From Thermohalobaculum sp039033215 (lineage in GTDB: Bacteria > Pseudomonadota > Alphaproteobacteria > Rhodobacterales > Rhodobacteraceae): a stretch of DNA of 25,090 bases. Position 1 is the first letter of the stretch; each line of letters starts with the position of its first letter. The stretch covers positions 1 through 25,090 of the forward strand of contig JBCCDA010000064.1 of assembly GCA_039033215.1 (NCBI GenBank). The letters are read 5' to 3'. The translations under genes were made by a program, and so were the position numbers. Below, in pieces: positions 6,609 through 13,754 of this stretch. The notes beneath the pieces are model-generated. The model did not search any database, was not told the origin of the DNA, and saw nothing but the letters and a program-made list of their open reading frames with translations.

Positions 6609-7928
6609 ATGGCACTGGACTTGGCGAAAGAGGCGAAAGCCCGCGGCATCGAATACTTTCTGATCTCGTTCACCGATCTCTTCGGTGTGATGCGGGCCAA
6701 GCTGGTGCCGGCGCGGGCAATCAAGGACATGGCCAAGGAGGGCGCTGGCTTTGGCGGCTTTGCCACCTGGCTCGATTCGACGCCGGCCGAGCCGGACATC
6801 TTCGCCATCCCCGATCCCGATAGCCTCATCCAACTGCCCTGGAACCCGCAGGTCGGATGGCTTGCCTCGGACGTCTATCTGGGCGGCGAAAGCCTCGAGC
6901 AGACGCCGCGCAACACGCTGAAACGTGTGATGGCGACGGCGGCCGAAAAAGGTTGGCAGATGAAGAGCGGCGTGGAGTGCGAGTTCCACCTGACCAACGT
7001 GGACGGCACCGAGATCTCGGACCCGCGCGATACCCAGGAGAAGCCCTGTTACGATGTCGCCGCACTGATGCGGCGCTATGACGTGATCAAGGAGATCTGC
7101 GACGCCATGCAGGCTCTTGGCTGGGGGCCTTATCAGAACGACCACGAGGACAGTAACGGTCAGTTCGAGATGAACTGGGATTACGACGATGCGCTGAAGA
7201 CCGCCGACCGCCAGGCGTTTTTCAAGTTCATGGTCAAGACCATCGCCGAGAACCACGGCCTGCGCGCGACGTTCATGCCCAAGCCGTTCACCCATCTGAC
7301 GGGGAACGGCTGCCATATGCACGTCAGTGTGTGGGGGACAGGTGGTGTCGCCAAGGGCAAGGAGAAGAACCTCTTCGCCGACAAGAAGGGCGAATTGGGC
7401 GTGTCCGCCCTGGGCTACAACTTCATGGGCGGGCTCATGAAGAACGGAACGGCGCTGGCCGCGATCTCGAACCCGTCGGTGAATTCCTACAAGCGGATCA
7501 ATGCGCCGCGGACGACCTCCGGCGCGACATGGTCCCCCAACACGCTGACCTATGGCGGCAACAACCGCACGCACATGATCCGCATCCCGGACGCGGGGCG
7601 CTTCGAGCTTCGGCTCGCAGACGGAGCTGCGAACCCCTACCTCTATCCCGCAGCGGTGCTGGCATGCGGGATGGACGGGATGGACAATGCACTGGACCCG
7701 GGAAAGCGGATCGACCTGGACATGTATGCCGAGGGGCACAAGGTGCGCGGTGCAAAGAAACTGCCGCTCAACCTGCTGGATGCGCTGCGTGAGTTGGAGA
7801 AGAACAAGGTTATCCGGGCTGCCCTGGGACCGGCAGTCGATGCGTTCCTTAAACTCAAGCACGGTGAGTGGAACAGCTACATGGCCCACCTGACCGAGTG
7901 GGAGCGCGAGAACACGCTGGACATCTGA
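6609..7928 (+). CDS. glnT: type III glutamine synthetase / gamma-glutamylmethylamide synthetase homologue
   Basis: The 439-residue enzyme belongs to the GlnA superfamily and ligates ammonia or an amine to the gamma-carboxyl of glutamate using ATP. Visible motifs are FTDLFGVMRAKLVPA at the N-terminus, GVECEFHL (metal-binding Glu), NDHEDSNGQFEMNWDY, NGCHMHVSVW, NPSVNSYKRI, and RIPDAGRFELRLADGAANPY near the C-terminal metal and ATP site. Proteins of this subgroup are annotated GlnT (type III glutamine synthetase), but GmaS, which makes gamma-glutamylmethylamide in the N-methylglutamate pathway, belongs to the same subgroup and sits beside the same glxBCD/mgsABC genes. ATG6609 was chosen for its AGAGGGGGA ribosome site. 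The gene follows glxD by 91 bases and ends the cluster. The mgdABCD genes for N-methylglutamate dehydrogenase are not in the window. Confidence 0.88.
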   Translation: MALDLAKEAKARGIEYFLISFTDLFGVMRAKLVPARAIKDMAKEGAGFGGFATWLDSTPAEPDIFAIPDPDSLIQLPWNPQVGWLASDVYLGGESLEQTPRNTLKRVMATAAEKGWQMKSGVECEFHLTNVDGTEISDPRDTQEKPCYDVAALMRRYDVIKEICDAMQALGWGPYQNDHEDSNGQFEMNWDYDDALKTADRQAFFKFMVKTIAENHGLRATFMPKPFTHLTGNGCHMHVSVWGTGGVAKGKEKNLFADKKGELGVSALGYNFMGGLMKNGTALAAISNPSVNSYKRINAPRTTSGATWSPNTLTYGGNNRTHMIRIPDAGRFELRLADGAANPYLYPAAVLACGMDGMDNALDPGKRIDLDMYAEGHKVRGAKKLPLNLLDALRELEKNKVIRAALGPAVDAFLKLKHGEWNSYMAHLTEWERENTLDI

Positions 7929-8094
7929 GCCGGCAGGGGCGGAGACACGCGCGCTCCGTGACGACCGCCCTTTGACGTCTTCCTGATGAACGCGGGGCCG
8001 GGCCATCGCGTTCTAGTTGAACCGCTGCAATGGTGTTATCCTCTATCAATCAAATGCGGGCCGACGAACGGTCCCGCTCCTAGGGGAGGACACC

Positions 8095-9183
8095 ATGAAA
8101 GACCAAGACACCACGCCACGCGTGGACCGCCGCGCGTTTTTGGCTGCTGCAGCAGGGGTTGCTGCGACGTCCGCGATGGCGCCCGATGCGTTTGCGCGCA
8201 ACTTCGGACCGGGCGCTGAGCCCGTCCGCTATCCCGATCCGGATATCATCGCGCTCGACCCGCGCTTCCCCAAGCTCGGCAACACGCCGATCCAGCGGCA
8301 TCACCTGGGAACGCTGTGGGCCGAGGGTCCTGCCTGGAACGGCGTTGGGCGATATCTGATCTGGTCTGACATCCCGAACGACGAGCAGCTGCGCTGGACC
8401 GAGGAGGACGGCACGGTAAGCCGCCGCTTCCGGTATCCATCGGGGAACTCGAACGGCAACACGTTCGATTACACGGGGCGGCAGATCAGCTGTCAGCATG
8501 GGCCGCGCAAAGTGATCCGCTATGAATACGACGGGACCGTCACGGTGCTTGCGGAGGAGTTCGAAGGCGAAGAGTTCAACGCGCCGAACGATGCCATTGT
8601 CCATCCCAACGACGGCTCGATCTGGTTCACGGACCCCGGTTATGGAGGGCTGATGAACTACGAGGGCAATCGGCTGAACACCGGCTCACCCCAGCCGATC
8701 CGCAAGGAGGCAGTCTACCGGATCGATGGGCAGACCGGGAACATCACCAAACTGACCGATGCGCCGTTCAAACCGAACGGGCTCTGTTTCAGCCACGACT
8801 ATACCAAGCTCTACGTGGCCGACACGGGGCGCTCGCACTACCCCGACGCCGAGAGTCAGATCTGGGTCATGGATATCGACGGGGAGACAGTGTCCAATGA
8901 ACGGCAGTTCGTCTCGATGACCATCGACGGGAAGACGGGCTTTGCTGATGGTATCCGCGCAGATGAGGCTGGAAACATCTGGTCCTCGGCCGGGTGGGTC
9001 GGCGATGGCTATGACGGCGTACACTGCTTCGCGCCGAACGGCGACCGGATCGGGCAGATCCGCCTGCCCGAGATCTGCTCGAACGTCTGTTTTGGTGGCA
9101 CCAAGCGCAATCAGCTCTTCATGACCGCCAGCCAGTCGCTCTACTCGGTCTTCGTCGAGACCACGGGCGCCCACATTACCTGA
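8095..9183 (+). CDS. Tat-exported SMP-30/gluconolactonase-like protein
   Basis: The 362-residue protein starts with a twin-arginine signal: VDRRAFLAAAAGVAATSAMAPDAFA, with the Arg pair at about residues 11-12 and an Ala-rich h-region. The mature part is a six-bladed propeller of the SMP-30/gluconolactonase family. Expected divalent-metal ligands appear in order: Glu in GTLWAEGPAW, Asn in EEFNAPNDAI, Asn in FKPNGLCFS and Asp in GFADGIRADEAGNIW. The family hydrolyses sugar lactones and other lactones; the substrate here is unknown. Periplasmic location is inferred from the Tat signal, which suggests folding or metal loading in the cytoplasm. ATG8095 has a GGGGAGGA ribosome site; an upstream in-frame start would bury the signal and is rejected. 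It is followed 66 bases later by an amidase gene on the same strand. Confidence 0.9.
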   Translation: MKDQDTTPRVDRRAFLAAAAGVAATSAMAPDAFARNFGPGAEPVRYPDPDIIALDPRFPKLGNTPIQRHHLGTLWAEGPAWNGVGRYLIWSDIPNDEQLRWTEEDGTVSRRFRYPSGNSNGNTFDYTGRQISCQHGPRKVIRYEYDGTVTVLAEEFEGEEFNAPNDAIVHPNDGSIWFTDPGYGGLMNYEGNRLNTGSPQPIRKEAVYRIDGQTGNITKLTDAPFKPNGLCFSHDYTKLYVADTGRSHYPDAESQIWVMDIDGETVSNERQFVSMTIDGKTGFADGIRADEAGNIWSSAGWVGDGYDGVHCFAPNGDRIGQIRLPEICSNVCFGGTKRNQLFMTASQSLYSVFVETTGAHIT

Positions 9184-9249
9184 GCGCGATTGCCTCTGGC
9201 CCGGCCGGGGTGGGCACCCTAAGCTCGCCCCGGCAAGGGGGAGAGGCAC

Positions 9250-10647
9250 ATGACCGAATACTGGAAGAAGACAGCGACCGAGCTTGCCGAACTGGTGGCG
9301 GCCGGGGAGGTGACGGCCCGCGCGGTGTGCGAGGATGCGCTGGCCCGGCTGGCCGCTGTGAACCCTGCAATCAACGCTGTCGTTCAGGAGATGCCGGAGG
9401 AAGCACTGGCGACGGCAGATGCGGTGGATGCCGCGCGGGCGGCGGGGCAGAAACTGGGTCCTCTCGGGGGTGTCCCGGTCACCGTAAAGGTCAATGTCGA
9501 CCATAAGGGGATGGCCAACACGAACGGTTTGCGCACCCAGGCGGATACCATCGCGCCGGAGGATAGCGCAGTGGTCGCCAACCTGCGCAAGGCTGGCGCC
9601 GTGATCGTAGGGCGAACGAATACACCTGCGTTCAGCCTGCGTTGGTTTACCAGGAACTCGCTGCATGGCGCGACGAAGAACCCGCGCGACCCGTCGCTTA
9701 CTCCGGGTGGCTCTTCCGGTGGGGCTGCCTCGGCTTGCGTCGCGGGGATCGGCGCGGTTGCCCATGGTTCGGACATCGCAGGGTCGATCCGGTATCCGGC
9801 CTATGCCTGCGGCATTCATGGACTGCGGCCCTCTACCGGCCGGGTCCCGGTCTATAACCCGACAGCGCCCGATCGGCTGATCGGCGGTCAGATCATGGCC
9901 GTGCAGGGCCCGCTCGCCCGGACCGTCGCAGACGTGAAGCTGGGGTTCGAGGCCCTGGCACAATGGGACGCCCGCGACCCCTGGTGCATGCAGATGCCCA
10001 TGCGCCTGCCCGATATGCCACGAAAGGCCGCGTTCTGTGTGGCCCCCGATGGGATGCCGACCGTGCCGGAGGTCGAGACGGCTGTCCGCGAGGCGGCCAA
10101 GGCGCTATCGGCCGCCGGCTGGGAGGTCACAGAGGTTGATACGCCGCCTATCCGCGAGTGCGCGCACCTCAACACCTATCTCTGGATGGAGGAGATGCGC
10201 CGCTACGATGGCGAGATGATCCCGGCCGAGGACGATCCCGACGCCAACATCGTCTACGAGTTCTGGAAGAACCACGCGGGCCCGGCGTCGATCAACAACC
10301 TGCGCGACGCGCTGATGCTGCGCTCGCGGCACCTGCGCACCTGGCAGATGTTCCTCGAGGAGCATCCCGTGCTGATCTGCCCTGTCTCGGCGGAGCTTCC
10401 GTTCCGTGACCAGCGCGATGTCGAAAGTGCGGCAGAGTTCGACAAGCTCTACGAGGCACAGCTTCTGCAATGCGGCCTGCCCTTCATGGGCCTGCCGGGC
10501 CTGACGGTCACGACAGGGTTGGTGGGGACAACGCCTGTCGGCGTGCAACTGGTCGCCAACCGCTACCGAGAGGATGTGTTGCTGGACGCAGGCGCGATCG
10601 TTGAGGCGGCATCGCCTGTGCCCATGCCGGTCGACCCGGCCACGTGA
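9250..10647 (+). CDS. amidase (amidase signature family)
   Basis: The 465-residue enzyme carries the full Ser-cisSer-Lys triad of the amidase signature family: Lys80 in VPVTVKVNVDHKG, Ser155 in TPGGSSGGAAS and Ser179 in GSDIAGSIRYPA. The 24-residue spacing between the two Ser is that seen in fatty acid amide hydrolase and peptide amidase. These enzymes hydrolyse carboxamides to acid plus ammonia or amine; the substrate is not predictable. No signal peptide is present, so it is cytoplasmic. Length is normal. A GGGGGAGAG ribosome site precedes ATG9250. It probably forms a two-gene operon with the upstream lactonase-like gene, and converges with the molybdenum hydroxylase subunit 7 bases away. 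GatA is unlikely because no gatC or gatB is nearby. Confidence 0.9.
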   Translation: MTEYWKKTATELAELVAAGEVTARAVCEDALARLAAVNPAINAVVQEMPEEALATADAVDAARAAGQKLGPLGGVPVTVKVNVDHKGMANTNGLRTQADTIAPEDSAVVANLRKAGAVIVGRTNTPAFSLRWFTRNSLHGATKNPRDPSLTPGGSSGGAASACVAGIGAVAHGSDIAGSIRYPAYACGIHGLRPSTGRVPVYNPTAPDRLIGGQIMAVQGPLARTVADVKLGFEALAQWDARDPWCMQMPMRLPDMPRKAAFCVAPDGMPTVPEVETAVREAAKALSAAGWEVTEVDTPPIRECAHLNTYLWMEEMRRYDGEMIPAEDDPDANIVYEFWKNHAGPASINNLRDALMLRSRHLRTWQMFLEEHPVLICPVSAELPFRDQRDVESAAEFDKLYEAQLLQCGLPFMGLPGLTVTTGLVGTTPVGVQLVANRYREDVLLDAGAIVEAASPVPMPVDPAT

Positions 10648-10666
10648 CGGGCGGCTAGCCCGCCCG
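10648..10666. terminator. GC-rich hairpin between convergent genes
   Basis: CGGGCGG (10648-10654) pairs perfectly with CCGCCCG (10660-10666) around a five-base loop. It begins right after the amidase stop and covers the end of the opposite-strand molybdopterin subunit gene, whose TAG stop lies in the loop. The position and symmetry fit a shared bidirectional terminator, although there is no T tract on either strand. Confidence 0.5.
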
Positions 10667-12919
10667 CTGCAGCGCGGTCCAGATCGCAACCGGGGTGAGC
10701 GGCATATCGACGTGCTGCACACCGCGGGCTGCCAGCGCGTCCAGGACAGCGTTGGCCAATGCGCCCGGCGCCCCGATGGAGACGAGCTCGCCCACACCCT
10801 TGGCGCCCAGAAGCGCGTTCGGACTGCCGGTCGGCGCCCACTCGTGGCGCATCATCGTTAGGTCGTCGGCGCGAGGCAGCGCATAGTCCATCAACGAGGC
10901 GTTCAGCGGTTGGCCGTCGCCGTCAAAGCGCATCCCTTCCATCAGCGCTTCGCCTACGCCCTGCCCCAGCCCGCCGATGATCTGTCCAAAGGCGCGCTCG
11001 GGGTCGATGACACGGCCTAGGTCGGTCACCCCGGCCACCCGATCGATCCGTACACCACCCGTTTCAGGGTCCACCTCGACCTCGACGGCCAGCGCACCGT
11101 TGGGCCACGTCGTATGCTCGCCGTCGAAGTCCAGTTGGGCCATGCAGTTGTCGTCGTCCTCCTCCATGGCGGCCGCGACCGCTTCCAGCGCTACGGCCCG
11201 GTCGGTCCCCGCAATCCGAAACGCGCCCTTGCCGTAGGCGATGTCCGCCTCCGCGGCCTCCAGGAGCTCGGCCGCATTGCGGCGCGCCTTCGCAATCATC
11301 GCGTGGGCCGCGCGGTGGACGGTGTTCATGGTGACGCTGGCCAGGTTCGACCCGCCCGAAGCGCCGTCAACGCCCCAGTCCGTGTCGCCCTGCTCGACCC
11401 GGATGCGCGTGCGGTCGATCTCAAGTGCCTCCGCCGCGATCCGGGCCAGCGCCTCAGCGTGACCTTGCCCGGAGTCCTGCGAGCCCGAGCGCACGAGCAC
11501 TGTCCCGTCCGGGAGCGCCCGCACTTCCGAGCGTTCGGCAACCGAGCCGCCAGTCGCGTGGACGTAGAAGCCGAACGACGCACCGCGCAGGAGGCCGTTC
11601 TTTGTGCTCTCAGCCCGGCGATCGGCGAGACCCGGCAGATCGGCGGCCTCTTCGATCCGGGCTGCGATATCCGGGAAATCGCCCGCGTCGATGGTCTCGC
11701 CCATCGGTGTCGGCAGGGGCCATCGATCAGGGCTCAGCAGGTTCGCTTTGCGCAGGTCCCAGGGGTCTCGCCCGGTCTCGCGCGCCGCCTGTTCGATCAG
11801 GCGCTCCAGTGTACCGGTGGATTCGGGCTTGCCCGCGCCGCGATAGGCGTCCGACGGGGCCGCGTTGGTCAGGATCGCGCGCACCGAATAGAGCTGCCCT
11901 GGGATGTCATAGACCTGCTGGAATGGCCGGATCGCGCCCAGCGTAACAATAGACGGCGCGGCAGGTGAGAGGTATGCGCCCACGTCGGCAACCGCATCGA
12001 TCTTGAATGCCAGGATGCACCCGTCGGCATCCAGCGCCAGTGTCCCGTGATCGATCCGCGCGCGGCCCGGCGCATCGGCCGTGAACGCCTCGGACCGGGT
12101 CTGGATCCAGCGAACCGGACGCCCGGTCTGCCGGGCCGCAGCCAGTGCCAAGACATGCTCCGGATAGGGCCAGATCTTCGCCGCGAAGCTGCCGCCGACG
12201 TCGTGCGTTATGACGCGAAGCATCGACGGGTCGACATCAAGGCACTTCGAAAGGGCCGCGCGCAATGAGGTGACCCCCTGGCTGGGCACCGTAAGGGTGA
12301 AGCGACCATCTGCGTACTCGGCAAGAGCACCCCGAGGTTCGATCGGGGAGATCGCGATGCGGGGGTGGTGTACGGTCAGGCGGGTGGTATGGGCCGCCGA
12401 GGCGATCAGGCGTTCAACCTCGTCAGCGTTGCCCTTGTGCCAGCGGAACGCCTCGTTGGCGGGAACGTCATCATGGATGGGAGCGTTGTCCTCCAACGGA
12501 TTGATCGCGGCAGGCAGGTCGTCAACGTCCACCACAACGACTTCGGCGGCATCTTGGGCCTCGGCGAGTGTTGCCGCGATCACAGCCGCGACCGGCTGGC
12601 CGACGTAGAGAACCTTGTCCTCTGCCAGGACCGGACGGCGGGGTGCGCGAAAGGGCCCATCCGTGCCTTCCAGCGGTGCCCGCAGCGCCATGGGCTGCAC
12701 ACCCGCCGCCGACAGATCCCTGGCAGTCAGAACCTCCACGACTCCGGGCTTCGCCCTCGCTTCCTCCGCATCGACGGACAGAAACCCGTGCGCGACAGGC
12801 GAGCGAACCACCACCATGGCCAATGCACCAGAGACCGCTTCATCCTCGATGAACCGCCCGAAGCCCCGCAGCTGGCGTTCAAAATAGTCCATTCCCTGGG
12901 GGCCGGTCGGGTAATCCAT
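10655..12919 (-). CDS. molybdopterin-binding subunit of a xanthine dehydrogenase-family hydroxylase (stand-alone)
   Basis: The 754-residue protein is the large Mo-cofactor subunit of the xanthine dehydrogenase/aldehyde oxidase family. The N-terminal domain begins GRFIEDEAVSGALAMVVVRSP. The cofactor-binding part shows THDVGGSFAAK, SDAYRGAGKPES, GSQDSGQGHAEAL and the C-terminal KGVGELVSIGAPGALANAV with the catalytic Glu. There is no Cys at the AYRGAG position, so it is not aerobic CO dehydrogenase, which has AYRCSFR. ATG12919 was chosen for a GGAGG site 8 bases upstream; a longer start at 12967 is less likely. The usual FAD and 2Fe-2S subunits are absent from both sides. It probably follows the secreted protein and oxoprolinase genes in one leftward operon (gaps 59 and 95 bases). 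Electron partners must be encoded elsewhere, if it is active. Confidence 0.9.
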   Translation of the reverse strand: MDYPTGPQGMDYFERQLRGFGRFIEDEAVSGALAMVVVRSPVAHGFLSVDAEEARAKPGVVEVLTARDLSAAGVQPMALRAPLEGTDGPFRAPRRPVLAEDKVLYVGQPVAAVIAATLAEAQDAAEVVVVDVDDLPAAINPLEDNAPIHDDVPANEAFRWHKGNADEVERLIASAAHTTRLTVHHPRIAISPIEPRGALAEYADGRFTLTVPSQGVTSLRAALSKCLDVDPSMLRVITHDVGGSFAAKIWPYPEHVLALAAARQTGRPVRWIQTRSEAFTADAPGRARIDHGTLALDADGCILAFKIDAVADVGAYLSPAAPSIVTLGAIRPFQQVYDIPGQLYSVRAILTNAAPSDAYRGAGKPESTGTLERLIEQAARETGRDPWDLRKANLLSPDRWPLPTPMGETIDAGDFPDIAARIEEAADLPGLADRRAESTKNGLLRGASFGFYVHATGGSVAERSEVRALPDGTVLVRSGSQDSGQGHAEALARIAAEALEIDRTRIRVEQGDTDWGVDGASGGSNLASVTMNTVHRAAHAMIAKARRNAAELLEAAEADIAYGKGAFRIAGTDRAVALEAVAAAMEEDDDNCMAQLDFDGEHTTWPNGALAVEVEVDPETGGVRIDRVAGVTDLGRVIDPERAFGQIIGGLGQGVGEALMEGMRFDGDGQPLNASLMDYALPRADDLTMMRHEWAPTGSPNALLGAKGVGELVSIGAPGALANAVLDALAARGVQHVDMPLTPVAIWTALQRAG

Positions 12920-12978
12920 CGGGGAGCCTCCGTTACTGTCAAGTTGGCGCAACGCCTGCGCATCCACCGTTCACTGGT

Positions 12979-13659
12979 TCAGCCACCAAACACCACCGCA
13001 TCTGGGCTCTCGTAGCGGTCGGGGCCAAGGCCGATTGCCGTCAGGTAACCATGGCGGCGGGTAGTACTCTCCCAGCCCGCCGTCGCACCCGCCAGATCGG
13101 AGCTGCCAGAGGCGCCGCTTTCGAACAACGGCGTGCGTGGCGCGCCGTCGGGGCGAGTGGCAACGACTGACGCCTCACCATCGGGACCACGCGCAGCCCC
13201 GAAGTCGCCTCCGCCCCCTCGGGAGGCACTCTTCACCCCCACGCCTGCGGCTGCCGATTCTGGCGCGATAATCATCTCCAACCGGTAGGCCGCCGTCTCG
13301 CCCCGCCGTGCCGCGGCACGCATCAGATAGACGCGGACACGGTAGTCGCCCGACGCGGGGAGCATACCCTCGAACTGGTTGCCGACCACACTGCCGATAT
13401 GGATCGCCTCGTTGTCGGACCCTGGCGCCAGAATGTTGAAGTACGCCTGCGGGTTCTGCGACGCCATCGAGATGTTGGCGGCCTGGCCCTCGACCGCTCC
13501 GAGCAGGTAGTCCACGATCTGGTATCCAGCTATCTTGTCTTCGATGGTGGCCGCACTGGCGCCCGGCTCGAACTGCACGCGCACCGTCTCGATATCCTGA
13601 GCGGCTGCAGGCACGGCGGCTGCGATCAACGCCGCAGCAACGAGGTGGCGAATAGTCAT
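12979..13659 (-). CDS. secreted protein of unknown function, possibly lysozyme-inhibitor-like
   Basis: The 226-residue protein begins with a Sec signal, MTIRHLVAAALIAAAVPAAAQD, with likely cleavage after the AAA. A beta-rich domain follows at about residues 25-127, containing NPQAYFNILAPGSDNEAIHIGS, GNQFEGMLPASGDYRVRVYLM and RAAARRGETAAYRLEM. The pattern (GDYRVRVYLMR-x-AARRGE then YRLEM) recalls from memory the small periplasmic beta-sandwich of lysozyme-inhibitor-like proteins; I cannot confirm that. The last 90 residues are Gly/Ala/Ser-rich and low in complexity before a short C-terminal segment with YLTAIGLGPDRYESPDAVVFGG. ATG13659 was chosen for an AAGGGA site; an upstream ATG at 13683 would put charged residues before the signal. 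It is sandwiched between two enzyme genes on the same strand. Confidence 0.75.
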   Translation of the reverse strand: MTIRHLVAAALIAAAVPAAAQDIETVRVQFEPGASAATIEDKIAGYQIVDYLLGAVEGQAANISMASQNPQAYFNILAPGSDNEAIHIGSVVGNQFEGMLPASGDYRVRVYLMRAAARRGETAAYRLEMIIAPESAAAGVGVKSASRGGGGDFGAARGPDGEASVVATRPDGAPRTPLFESGASGSSDLAGATAGWESTTRRHGYLTAIGLGPDRYESPDAVVFGG

Positions 13660-13754
13660 GGTTCTGTCCCTTGATGTGTTCACACTTCAAGAATTGCCCG
13701 GCTTCCTGACAATCCCCAAGACCGTGGGATACCAACCGGTGAAACAGCTTCCCG

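Noticed and set aside
6366..8006. 546-codon open frame on the minus strand opposite the glutamine synthetase-like gene
   Set aside because: The plus-strand frame has clear GlnA-superfamily motifs throughout; the opposite frame has no recognisable domain and is the usual long shadow in GC-rich DNA.
8017..8094. Upstream extension of the lactonase-like gene
   Set aside because: It would place 26 residues before the twin-arginine signal, and the good GGGGAGGA ribosome site lies before ATG8095.
8686..9963. 425-codon minus-strand frame across the lactonase and amidase genes
   Set aside because: It spans two well-supported genes and their intergenic gap and matches no family.
10655..12919. Aerobic carbon monoxide dehydrogenase large subunit (CoxL)
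   Set aside because: The active-site loop reads AYRGAGKPE instead of AYRCSFR, and no coxM or coxS is nearby.
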